A stretch of 8,346 nucleotides of DNA from an uncultured Eubacteriales bacterium (GCA_900317215.1 ONFW01000200.1:1-8346); one strand, 5' to 3'; counted from the first letter of the stretch, positions 1 to 5,784 are shown. Notes: generated from the sequence alone by a model not told the origin. Program-made: numbers and translations.

Positions 1-11
1 AGAAACAAAGC

Positions 12-46
12 GGCTGCCGTGCATAAAATGTGCGGCAGCCCTTTTC
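12..46 (+). terminator. Strong hairpin with short T-run at left edge, probable terminator
   Basis: Arms GGCTGCCG (12-19) and CGGCAGCC (33-40) pair perfectly. The stem can extend through wobble pairs to a total of 13 bp around an AAA loop at 25-27. CTTTTC follows on the plus strand. The other side is A-rich, so it could also act weakly on the minus strand. It probably ends a plus-strand gene lying left of the window, or backs up the ptsH terminator. The structure is seen directly; its direction is inferred. Confidence 0.65.
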
Positions 47-72
47 ATATCTTATTTATTTTTATAGAACCC

Positions 73-104
73 AAAAGAAAAAGCACCGTCGCTGTGACGA
101 TGCT
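73..104 (-). terminator. Intrinsic terminator of ptsH
   Basis: Read on the minus strand, a 9-bp stem (AGCATCGTC at 104-96 with GACGGTGCT at 90-82, one T-G wobble) encloses the loop ACAGC and is followed by TTTTCTTTT (81-73). It lies about 20 nt after the ptsH stop codon. The pairing is complete only in the minus-strand RNA, because the wobble becomes a C/A mismatch in the plus-strand RNA. That fixes its direction. Confidence 0.85.
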
Positions 105-123
105 CTTACTATCGAGAAAATTA

Positions 124-387
124 TTATTCTGAGAATCCGGACTCGATCAGCTTGATAAGGCTCTCTACTGCAACCTCTTCATCAGCGCCGTCAGCCATGA
201 CCTTGATGGTTGTTCCACCAACAATTCCGAGTGAAAGAACACCGAGAAGGCTCTTTGCATTCACTCTTCTCTCTTCCTTCTCGATCCATATGGACGACTT
301 GAATTCATTTGCCTTCTGGATAAAGAAGGTTGCGGGACGAGCATGAAGACCCACCTGATTCTGTACCGTTACATCCTTTACAAACAT
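124..387 (-). CDS. ptsH: Phosphocarrier protein HPr
   Basis: An 87-residue HPr, the small cytoplasmic phosphocarrier of the sugar phosphotransferase system and, in Firmicutes, the signal protein of carbon catabolite control. His15 lies in GLHARPAT (13-20), the site phosphorylated by enzyme I. Ser46 lies in NAKSLLGVLSLG (43-54), the site of HPr kinase/phosphorylase. His15 rules out Crh, which has another residue there. ATG at 387-385 is chosen over an in-frame TTG three bases upstream: it has AGGAGG at 401-396 with 8-nt spacing and gives the standard His15/Ser46 numbering. The gene is monocistronic, with promoter at 480-507 and terminator at 73-104. No ptsI or sugar permease is nearby, so the window does not show whether HPr feeds sugar transport or acts only in regulation. 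Family assignment is firm. Confidence 0.97.
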   Translation of the reverse strand: MFVKDVTVQNQVGLHARPATFFIQKANEFKSSIWIEKEERRVNAKSLLGVLSLGIVGGTTIKVMADGADEEVAVESLIKLIESGFSE

Positions 388-473
388 CAAATATTCCTCC
401 TCAACTAAGATTTGATCCCCTTATATTTCAATCAAAGCATCCGGCCTTGTCTCCCCCGTCCGCCCTGATTCAT
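388..473 (-). promoter_or_regulatory. ptsH 5' leader with G-rich segment, small hairpin and RBS
   Basis: The expected untranslated leader is about 85 nt. Minus-strand RNA is notably G-rich across 466-441. It then has a possible 6-bp hairpin between ATCAAA (431-436) and TTTGAT (411-416, plus-strand letters), and an AGGAGG ribosome binding site at 401-396. No known riboswitch class is recognisable. The leader is long for a simple promoter-RBS arrangement, but no regulatory role is shown. Confidence 0.4.
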
Positions 474-479
474 ATTACA

Positions 480-507
480 ATTATAGCATAATCTGAGCAA
501 TTATCAA
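480..507 (-). promoter_or_regulatory. Probable sigma-A promoter for ptsH
   Basis: On the minus strand a -35 TTGATA (507-502) and a perfect -10 TATAAT (485-480) are separated by 16 bp. The predicted start near 473 lies about 85 nt upstream of the ptsH start codon. Confidence 0.7.
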
Positions 508-574
508 CTGTTTTAGAAAACTTTGGATTTATGTACGATTCAAATTCTTTATACAAAGCCCGTTTTTGTGCAGT

Positions 575-603
575 TTGACAAAAATGTTTAAAATTTTTAT
601 GCT
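575..603 (+). promoter_or_regulatory. Candidate plus-strand promoter with no gene downstream
   Basis: A perfect -35 TTGACA (575-580) is followed, after exactly 17 bp, by TATGCT (598-603), which matches four of six -10 positions. The next about 450 bases on this strand have no credible CDS. If active, it would make a noncoding RNA or run antisense into trmD. In DNA this AT-rich it may be chance. Confidence 0.3.
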
Positions 604-691
604 TGATAAAAAAATCGTCTTATAAATCCTGCTTATTATCGTATATTCATGCATGAAATTTGCATAAAAATTCACAGTTTCAGACAAGCCG

Positions 692-726
692 ATACATTTG
701 TTGCTTAATTAACAAAGAAATTGTAT
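692..726. other. Bulged inverted repeat in AT-rich spacer
   Basis: ATACA (692-696) plus TTTGTT (697-702) can pair with AACAAA (711-716) and TGTAT (722-726), leaving an 8-nt loop and a 5-nt bulge. It lies downstream of the candidate promoter at 575-603, but has no T-tract that would make it a terminator. Confidence 0.3.
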
Positions 727-1058
727 GTTCTGCACATTAGTTATCATCAATCATAACATTATTTTCGTATATTATATAGATTTTTCAATTAATAGTGTCA
801 TCATTCGACAAACAAAACAGCTAAAATCCATTCATTATTATATAATAATCATCATTTATATTTCTAATTAAGAACTAAACCTCGTATTATTATTCCCGTG
901 AAGCAATTTCAATATTTCGTCATTTTTTTATTTACGGAAGCGTCAACAAGGCTGTTTTTAGATTTTTTGGCACTTTTCACCAATCGGAATAATTGCACAA
1001 TACTGCTCAGATTTGCAAAATCCTACATGCTTTAACAAGCAAGAGGCAAGAAGCGCCG

Positions 1059-1796
1059 TCAATCATTACCGTCTGTTTTTTTGCTGATAAGCTGTCTTTC
1101 CTTTTCGGTAAGCTGTGCACTTTCAAGCATATCCGGTCTGAGTCTTGCCGTTTCAAGAACAGAGCTTTCTCTCCTCCACTTTTCGATATTGGCATGATGT
1201 CCGCTCAGAAGCACATCGGGAATACCTATTCCCCTCCATACAGAAGGCTTGGTATATTGGGGATATTCAAGCAGACCGTTGTAATGGCTCTCCTCCTCAA
1301 AGCAAAGGTCGTCAGAGAGAACCCCCGGTATCATTCTGCAAACGCTGTCGGTAAGAACAAGCGCAGGAAGCTCGCCCCCCGTGAGAACATAATCGCCTAT
1401 AGATATTTCCTCATCGACATAGAGGTCGATAACACGCTGGTCGACGCCCTCATAATGACCGCAGAGCAGACAAATATTCTCCATTCCGGCAAGCTCACGC
1501 ACCTTATCCTGCGATAAGGTTTTACCCTTGGGCGACAGATAGATAAAATACGGCTTTTTGCCGAGACGGGCGCAGATATCCTCAAAGCAGAGAGCAATCG
1601 GCTCAGCCATCATCAGCATCCCCATACCGCCTCCGTAGGTAGAATCATCAACTCTTTTATGCTTGTCGAAGGCATAATCTCTGAGCTGATGACAGACTAT
1701 CTCCATCACGCCCTTTTTCCTTGCTCTGCCGATCACGCTTTCATTAAGCACAGTGTCACACATTTCCGGAAAAAGAGTTATAATATCAATCCTCAT
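1059..1796 (-). CDS. trmD: tRNA (guanine-N1-)-methyltransferase TrmD
   Basis: A 245-residue SPOUT-class methyltransferase that uses S-adenosylmethionine to make m1G at tRNA position 37, which helps prevent frameshifting. Seen in sequence: RIDIITLFPEM at the N-terminus, YGGGMGM (54-60), LCGHYEGVDQR (111-121), ISIGDYVLTGGELPAL (131-146) forming the knotted SAM site, Arg154 in CRMIPGVL, and GLLEYPQYTKP (174-184). The C-terminal tRNA-binding domain holds LLSGHHANIEKWRR. Length is normal. ATG 1796-1794 is preferred over TTG at 1802 because it gives the family-typical start and has AAGGGG about 10 nt upstream. It overlaps the rimM stop by 11 bases, implying translational coupling. One oddity: the position usually held by the catalytic Asp (169) appears to be Glu. 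It is the last gene of the block, and no terminator is evident after it. Confidence 0.97.
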   Translation of the reverse strand: MRIDIITLFPEMCDTVLNESVIGRARKKGVMEIVCHQLRDYAFDKHKRVDDSTYGGGMGMLMMAEPIALCFEDICARLGKKPYFIYLSPKGKTLSQDKVRELAGMENICLLCGHYEGVDQRVIDLYVDEEISIGDYVLTGGELPALVLTDSVCRMIPGVLSDDLCFEEESHYNGLLEYPQYTKPSVWRGIGIPDVLLSGHHANIEKWRRESSVLETARLRPDMLESAQLTEKERQLISKKTDGND

Positions 1797-2295
1797 CGTC
1801 AAAGATCCCCTTGATCGGTCTTATTTTTATTACCCCGCCGTCAATATCCTTTTCTACAACGACGTCCGGAATAACCGGCACAAGATAGTCTCTGCCGTCC
1901 ATGCTGACCTGATATACGTCATTTGCACCCGTTTTCAGCACATCTGTCACCTCTCCGTAAAACGTGCCGCTGTCAGCATCCTCCACCCTCAGTCCGATAA
2001 GATCCTGAATGAAGTTAACGCCCTCCGGGAGTCTTGCGTCATTACGGTCTATAAAAACGATCCTCCCCCTGAGAGCGTCAGCCTGCTCCACGGTATCGGT
2101 GCCTTCAAGCTGTACCACAGCAATATTCTTATGCACCCTTGCACGCTTCACCTTCAAAAGCTCTCCCTGAGCGTCATAAAGCTTTTTAAAGCCGCACAGA
2201 AACTCTGCGCTGTCGCACCACGGATCTATCCTTACCTCGCCCCGAAGACCGTGAGTACCCACTATTCTGCCTGCCTCTATATACTTTTTTTTCAT
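1786..2295 (-). CDS. rimM: Ribosome maturation factor RimM
   Basis: A 169-residue RimM, which binds ribosomal protein uS19 and assists maturation of the 30S head. The N-terminal RimM domain carries the hallmark GRIVGTHGLRGEVRI (residues 9-23). A C-terminal PRC-barrel follows from about residue 92, with FIQDLIGLRV, TGANDVYQV and LVPVIPDVVVEKD, ending in GIFDDED. Length is typical. Start ATG 2295-2293 has GGGAGG at 2308-2303, 7 nt upstream. The gene begins 26 nt after the NERD gene and its stop overlaps trmD, so NERD-rimM-trmD is probably one transcript. Rim-trmD pairing is the usual arrangement; the NERD gene upstream is not. Confidence 0.97.
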   Translation of the reverse strand: MKKKYIEAGRIVGTHGLRGEVRIDPWCDSAEFLCGFKKLYDAQGELLKVKRARVHKNIAVVQLEGTDTVEQADALRGRIVFIDRNDARLPEGVNFIQDLIGLRVEDADSGTFYGEVTDVLKTGANDVYQVSMDGRDYLVPVIPDVVVEKDIDGGVIKIRPIKGIFDDED

Positions 2296-2321
2296 TGCTT
2301 CGCCTCCCTGACGATAGTATC

Positions 2322-3038
2322 CTATTTTTTTAGCATTTCTTGTCTGATATTGCTTATATGCGCTGCTTTCATTTCATCTGTTGCCTGAGAGCATGGATAC
2401 AGCTTTTCGTATATCAAGGCTGTGTCTATTTGCTGCTCCGGAGAACGCTCTAATATAGCTTTCACAATATCATTCACCCTATCTGATTTATCAACAATAA
2501 CGTCTTTTGATCTGACAGTTAAGCTTTTTAATTCGCAGCGAGGTGAAAACAGCACTATAGAATGGATCGGCGTTTTCTCAGGCAGAAGGTCCTTTAACAC
2601 CTTGCAATGGTTTCTGTTCTGCCAGACGGGATTGTAAAAATGCTCCTTGCGCGACCTGCCTGAACCGTTATAGAGCACTTGTGTCCAATATTTCTGACCG
2701 TCATTGCCGAAAATCCAGCCCTTATAGTTTTTACTCTCAATAACAAAAACACCCTTGCTTCCTATCATAACGATATCCAGTTCAGTCATTTGTCCATCCT
2801 GCTTGGGTAAATACAGATTGAATAAGAATCTGAATCCGATCTCCTCATATTTCCTGAGAGAACGATAAATCCGGTACTCTCCGTTTTTACCTTTATCGAA
2901 TATCATATCAAGATAAGAGGTATGGGTTATCCGCTTATAAGCCGTTTTATTGTATTTTGCGATACCGACCGAGAAAAAAATGATCGCTGTCACAGCTACC
3001 GGTGACGCAATGACAAGGCACAATAAAAACAAATTCAT
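2322..3038 (-). CDS. Membrane-anchored NERD-domain (nuclease-related) protein
   Basis: A 238-residue protein with one N-terminal hydrophobic segment (about residues 3-26) followed by basic residues, then a NERD domain (about 48-160). NERD is a predicted nuclease-related fold of the PD-(D/E)XK type. Visible candidate active-site residues are Glu54 in GKNGEYRI, Asp88 in TELDIVMIG, and Glu101 and Lys103 in VFVIESKNYKGWIFG. The conserved NPVWQNRNH (136-144) is also present, so the core looks intact. The region after about 170 is unassigned. The reading frame extends upstream through the khpA terminator, but ATG 3038-3036 is chosen because GAGGTGAT precedes it at 3049-3042 and the hydrophobic segment follows at once. 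The gene sits between khpA and rimM, where most relatives have none. No separate promoter is recognisable. The substrate is unknown; DNA or RNA processing near the membrane is only inferred. Confidence 0.85.
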   Translation of the reverse strand: MNLFLLCLVIASPVAVTAIIFFSVGIAKYNKTAYKRITHTSYLDMIFDKGKNGEYRIYRSLRKYEEIGFRFLFNLYLPKQDGQMTELDIVMIGSKGVFVIESKNYKGWIFGNDGQKYWTQVLYNGSGRSRKEHFYNPVWQNRNHCKVLKDLLPEKTPIHSIVLFSPRCELKSLTVRSKDVIVDKSDRVNDIVKAILERSPEQQIDTALIYEKLYPCSQATDEMKAAHISNIRQEMLKK

Positions 3039-3094
3039 ATTATCACCTCTACCGTGAACAAAGCACGAGCTACCTGACAAGCAGCGGTTCGCCG

Positions 3095-3126
3095 AAATAG
3101 AAAAGGGAAACCCGAAAGGGCTTCCC
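3095..3126 (-). terminator. Intrinsic terminator after khpA
   Basis: In minus-strand RNA, GGGAAGCCC (3126-3118) pairs with GGGTTTCCC (3113-3105) through 9 bp including one G-T wobble. The loop is TTTC, and TTTTCTATTT follows. It begins 13 nt after the khpA stop and ends or attenuates the ylxM-ffh-rpsP-khpA transcript before the NERD-rimM-trmD genes. Confidence 0.88.
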
Positions 3127-3139
3127 GATGATCCTTCTG

Positions 3140-3373
3140 TCAATCTATCTCGACCTGGATCTTTTCATCATTTCTTGCTGCAGCGGCTCTCATAACAGTG
3201 CGGATAGCCTTTGCGATCCTGCCCTGTCTGCCGATGACCCTGCCCATATCGTCCTCGTCAACATGAAGATGATATACAATGATATCCTCCTCGTTCTTCT
3301 CGTCAACTGTGACCGTTACGGCATCGGGCTTCTCTACAAGACCCTTTACGATAGAAACAAGTAATTCTTCCAT
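3140..3373 (-). CDS. khpA: KH-domain RNA-binding protein KhpA (YlqC family)
   Basis: A 77-residue single KH domain protein (UPF0109/YlqC family). It binds RNA and, in related Firmicutes, pairs with KhpB/Jag in controlling cell elongation and division. The GxxG loop is visible in MGRVIGRQGRIAKAIR (43-58), flanked by the beta strands IIVYHLHVDE and KIQVEID. Upstream in-frame ATGs at 3394 and 3391 overlap the rpsP stop, but ATG 3373-3371 is preferred. It has GGAGG a few bases before it and gives the family-typical MEELLVSIVKGLVEKP beginning. It follows rpsP by about 20 nt, the classical arrangement. The NERD gene follows after a terminator. Family assignment is firm; the cellular role comes from relatives. 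Confidence 0.93.
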   Translation of the reverse strand: MEELLVSIVKGLVEKPDAVTVTVDEKNEEDIIVYHLHVDEDDMGRVIGRQGRIAKAIRTVMRAAAARNDEKIQVEID

Positions 3374-3393
3374 TTTTTCCTCCGACAACATCA

Positions 3394-3636
3394 TCAGATA
3401 ATGTTGTTCTTCTTAAGAAGCGCCTTTACTGTATCTGTGGGCTGTGCGCCGTTTGCGATCCACTTCTTTGTCTTCTCAGCATCTACCTTGAACTCCTCTT
3501 CAGCATTAAGGGGATGATATGTGCCGATCTCCTCAATGAATCTGCCGTCGCGGGGATATCTTGAATCCGCAACAACTACACGATAAAAGGGTGCTTTCTT
3601 TGCGCCTACACGGCGAAGTCTGATCTTTACTGCCAT
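3394..3636 (-). CDS. rpsP: 30S ribosomal protein S16 (bS16)
   Basis: An 80-residue bS16, a primary 16S rRNA-binding protein needed for early 30S assembly. The family signature is plain: MAVKIRLRRVGAKKAPFYR at the start, VVADSRYPRDGRFIEEIGTYHP (21-42), and a C-terminal WIANGAQPTDTVKALLKK. Length is normal. Start ATG 3636-3634 has GGAGGT about 8 nt upstream. It is separated from ffh by a 99-nt spacer with two hairpins, the longest gap between genes upstream of the khpA terminator, which could let bS16 be made at a different level from Ffh. The stop codon TGA overlaps the first possible khpA ATG. Confidence 0.98.
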   Translation of the reverse strand: MAVKIRLRRVGAKKAPFYRVVVADSRYPRDGRFIEEIGTYHPLNAEEEFKVDAEKTKKWIANGAQPTDTVKALLKKNNII

Positions 3637-3658
3637 TTTAATTACCTCCGTAAATTCT

Positions 3659-3722
3659 GACCTTGTGCTTTTGCACAGTCTTTGATTTTATATATTTTCA
3701 CCAATAATAATATTGGGTGAAA
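3659..3722 (-). other. Two hairpins in the ffh-rpsP spacer
   Basis: In minus-strand RNA the first hairpin has arms at 3722-3712 and 3705-3696: 10 bp with one bulged C, around a 6-nt A/T loop. The second has TGTGC (3677-3673) and GCACA (3668-3664) around an AAAA loop, extended by a GAC/GTC pair at 3680-3678 and 3661-3659. Neither is followed by a U-tract in the minus direction, so neither is a usual terminator. A role as RNA processing or stability site is only inferred. Confidence 0.45.
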
Positions 3723-3735
3723 GCCTTGCTTATGC

Positions 3736-5127
3736 TCAGGACTTCTTCTTTCTCTTTCCGTCGCCCTGACCGTGGAGCATGCTCGGGTTCATGGGCATTC
3801 CTCCAAGTCCAGGCAGGCGCTTTCTCCTGCCCTGCTTGTCTCTCTTGTTCATGCCCTTCATGAACTTCTGCATCTCCTCAAACTGCTTCAGAAGGCGGTT
3901 GACGTCCTCCACCTTCATGCCGCTTCCTGCTGCGATCCTTTTCTTGCGAGAGGGGTTTATTATTGCCGGATCCTCACGTTCCTTCTTTGTCATGGACTGT
4001 ATTATCGCAGCGATCCTGTCCATCTGTCTGTCGTCAAAGTCCATCTCCCTGACCTGCTTGCCGATGCCCGGCACCTTTGAGAGAATACTCTTTATGGAGC
4101 CCATTTTCTTTATCTGCTGCATCTGGTCGAACAGATCGTTCATATCAAATTTATTCTGCTGGAACTTCTTTGCCATTTCCTCGGCCTTTTTCTGGTCGAG
4201 ACGGTTTTCGGCATCCTCAATAAGCGTAAGAACATCGCCCATGCCGAGGATCCTTGAAGCCATTCTGTCGGGGTGGAACACCTCGAGATCGTCAAGCTTT
4301 TCTCCTATCCCCGCAAATTTTATCGGCTTGCCCGTAACCGCCTTTACCGAAAGGGCCGCGCCGCCTCTTGTATCACCGTCAAGCTTAGTAAGGATCACGC
4401 CGCTGATATCAAGAAGCTCGTCAAAGGATTTTGCAACATTGACAGCGTCCTGACCTGTCATAGAGTCCACCACGAGAAGTATCTCATCGGGGGACACCTC
4501 AGCCTTTATCTCCTTTAGCTCATTCATCAGCTTTTCATCTATATGCAGACGTCCTGCGGTATCAAGGATAACAATATCGTTGCCGTGATCCTTAGCATGT
4601 CTGACAGCAGCCCTTGATATTGTCACCGGATTCTCCTGACCCATCTCAAAAACCGCAGCTCCTGCCTGTCCGCCGACAACCTTCAACTGCTCTATTGCTG
4701 CAGGTCGGTAGATATCGCAGGCAACAAGAAGGGGTCTGTGACCGTTCTTTTTGAGCATCTTTGCAAGCTTTGCGCTGTGGGTCGTTTTTCCCGAGCCCTG
4801 AAGTCCGCACATCATGATTATTGTAGGCGGCTTTGAGGCATAATTGAGCCTTGTCTCCTCGGAGCCCATCAGCGCAGTAAGCTCCTCGTTTACAATCTTT
4901 ATTACCATTTGCGCAGGAGTAAGACTTTCCATTACATCGGAGCCTACAGCTCTCTCGGTGACCCTGGACGTAAAGTCCTTTGCGACCTTATAGTTTACGT
5001 CTGCCTCGAGAAGCGCCATTCTGACCTCTCTCATTGCACTTTTTACGTCGCTTTCGGTGAGCTTTCCTTTGCTGCGCAGCCTTTTGAACGCCGCGCTCAG
5101 CTTTTCGGACAGTCCTTCAAACGCCAT
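3736..5127 (-). CDS. ffh: Signal recognition particle GTPase Ffh (SRP54)
   Basis: A 463-residue protein subunit of the signal recognition particle. It binds 4.5S/6S RNA and signal peptides emerging from ribosomes, and targets them to FtsY at the membrane. The helical N domain spans about residues 1-90. The GTPase domain shows G1 GLQGSGKTT (108-116), DIYRPAA (138-144), DTAGR (189-193), TKLDGD (247-252) and the closing GIGEKLDDLEVF (273-284). The methionine-rich M domain (about 300-440) includes the RNA-binding SRKKRIAAGSG (393-403). The tail is Gly/Met-rich and ends KRKKKS. Length and motifs are normal and complete. Start ATG 5127-5125 has AAGGGG 8 nt upstream. It begins 19 nt after ylxM, its usual partner and probable modulator. 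Confidence 0.99.
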   Translation of the reverse strand: MAFEGLSEKLSAAFKRLRSKGKLTESDVKSAMREVRMALLEADVNYKVAKDFTSRVTERAVGSDVMESLTPAQMVIKIVNEELTALMGSEETRLNYASKPPTIIMMCGLQGSGKTTHSAKLAKMLKKNGHRPLLVACDIYRPAAIEQLKVVGGQAGAAVFEMGQENPVTISRAAVRHAKDHGNDIVILDTAGRLHIDEKLMNELKEIKAEVSPDEILLVVDSMTGQDAVNVAKSFDELLDISGVILTKLDGDTRGGAALSVKAVTGKPIKFAGIGEKLDDLEVFHPDRMASRILGMGDVLTLIEDAENRLDQKKAEEMAKKFQQNKFDMNDLFDQMQQIKKMGSIKSILSKVPGIGKQVREMDFDDRQMDRIAAIIQSMTKKEREDPAIINPSRKKRIAAGSGMKVEDVNRLLKQFEEMQKFMKGMNKRDKQGRRKRLPGLGGMPMNPSMLHGQGDGKRKKKS

Positions 5128-5146
5128 ATCTCACACCCCTTATCAA

Positions 5147-5512
5147 TTACATCTCATTGAGCTTATCAAGCTCCGAAAGAATGACCTTAATGCTCTGGTT
5201 GATATCGTTTGAACGGTATCTCTTGATATTGAGGTCATCTATAATATCTATATTTTTTCTTATACTGTCAAGGCTTTCTCTGAGCTGTCTGCTGTTTTTA
5301 AGCAGTCCTAACTTTTCCTCAGCCTCAAACAGTATTGCTTCTGCACGCTTGATGCTGTCACGAACTCCCTGTCGTGTGATATCAAGGTTCCCGGCTATCT
5401 CGCCCAGCGACAGGTCATCATTATAATAAAACTCCACAGCCTCACGCTGCTTATCGGTAAGAAGCATACCGTAATAATCGAGCAGAGTCGATACTTCAAA
5501 ATTTTTCGACAT
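5147..5512 (-). CDS. ylxM: YlxM/p13-like helix-turn-helix protein of the SRP operon
   Basis: A 121-residue UPF0122 (YlxM) protein. An N-terminal sigma-factor-like helix-turn-helix is visible: LLTDKQREAVEFYYNDDLSLGEIA (17-40), then ITRQGVRDSIKRAEAIL (45-61), followed by a helical, probably coiled-coil tail. In Firmicutes the gene nearly always precedes ffh. Relatives in streptococci bind SRP components and affect Ffh activity, so the usual 'putative regulator' label comes from fold only. Start ATG 5512-5510 has GGGAGG at 5526-5521, 8 nt upstream. It is the first gene of the block, driven by the promoter at 5568-5596 through a short leader with an unusual hairpin. Confidence 0.93.
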   Translation of the reverse strand: MSKNFEVSTLLDYYGMLLTDKQREAVEFYYNDDLSLGEIAGNLDITRQGVRDSIKRAEAILFEAEEKLGLLKNSRQLRESLDSIRKNIDIIDDLNIKRYRSNDINQSIKVILSELDKLNEM

Positions 5513-5538
5513 ACACCGGGCCTCCCGAAACGGTATTC

Positions 5539-5563
5539 TGTAAAGTGTTCAGCTTTACACTTT
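5539..5563 (-). promoter_or_regulatory. Overlapping inverted repeats at the 5' end of the ylxM transcript
   Basis: TGTAAAG (5539-5545) pairs with CTTTACA (5553-5559) around 7 nt. AAAGTGT (5542-5548) pairs with ACACTTT (5557-5563) around 8 nt. The two stems share bases and exclude each other. They lie at the predicted start of transcription, so they could be an operator or two alternative 5' RNA hairpins. The pairing is seen; the function is not known. Confidence 0.45.
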
Positions 5564-5567
5564 GCTT

Positions 5568-5596
5568 ATTATACACTATCTTTTCTTTTTTGTCAA
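5568..5596 (-). promoter_or_regulatory. Consensus sigma-A promoter of the ylxM-ffh-rpsP-khpA operon
   Basis: On the minus strand a perfect -35 TTGACA (5596-5591), 17-bp spacer and perfect -10 TATAAT (5573-5568). Predicted start is near 5561, about 50 nt ahead of ylxM. A near-ideal promoter fits strong constitutive expression of SRP and ribosomal protein genes. Confidence 0.88.
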
Positions 5597-5736
5597 GCAA
5601 TTACTCATGGTTTTTCGCCAGAAAAAAGCATATTGTTTTTAAGTCGGCAAGGTTTTTTCTCCCAAAAATATTAATATACAAAAATAAACTGAATATCACA
5701 CAATATTGCATTATATGACAAAATTCTGTTTTTTTC

Positions 5737-5765
5737 TTGACAGTCTGAGTTCTTGATGATATAAT
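5737..5765 (+). promoter_or_regulatory. Perfect consensus sigma-A promoter of metK
   Basis: TTGACA (5737-5742), a 17-bp spacer and TATAAT (5760-5765) match the consensus at all 12 positions. Predicted start is about 5771-5774, just upstream of the SAM-I aptamer. The palindrome TCATGCATGA (5765-5774) overlaps the -10 edge and start site. With so strong a promoter, control presumably rests on the riboswitch. Confidence 0.92.
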
Positions 5766-5784
5766 CATGCATGAATTGAATATC

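Larger units (their letters stand above)
508..1058. other. AT-rich intergenic region without a convincing gene
   Basis: About 550 bases separate the ptsH promoter from the trmD stop. No open frame with a ribosome binding site is visible on either strand; a 19-codon frame from ATG 649 has no RBS. Visible structure: the 12-bp palindrome TTCATGCATGAA (646-657); a bulged hairpin at 692-726; the 16-bp palindrome ATTATTATATAATAAT (834-849); a near-repeat of TCGTATATT at 639-647 and 765-773; and a possible plus-strand promoter at 575-603. No good minus-strand terminator follows trmD. rplS, the gene that commonly follows trmD in Firmicutes, is absent. Confidence 0.6.

Noticed and set aside
649..708. 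19-codon frame starting at ATG 649 on the plus strand
   Set aside because: No ribosome binding site and AT-rich chance composition; nothing supports translation.
834..849. Perfect 16-bp A/T palindrome as a regulatory site
   Set aside because: It consists only of A and T in a very AT-rich region, where such palindromes arise readily by chance, and no gene or promoter adjoins it.
508..1058. Replication origin, CRISPR array or tRNA in the AT-rich spacer
   Set aside because: No DnaA-box cluster, no spaced repeats and no cloverleaf sequence could be found.
993..1517. Open frame of 174 codons on the plus strand
   Set aside because: It lies opposite trmD, whose full family motifs are on the minus strand; no RBS, and the peptide has no recognisable family character.
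1753..2388. Open frame of 211 codons on the plus strand
   Set aside because: Antisense to rimM and the trmD start; both minus-strand genes are certain, so this is a shadow frame.
3039..3143. Upstream extension of the NERD reading frame to 3143
   Set aside because: The extension would be encoded by the khpA terminator, while ATG 3038 has a good RBS and an immediately following hydrophobic segment.
3779..4453. Open frame of 224 codons on the plus strand
   Set aside because: Antisense to ffh, Ser/Phe/Leu-rich as shadow frames of highly expressed genes often are; no RBS.
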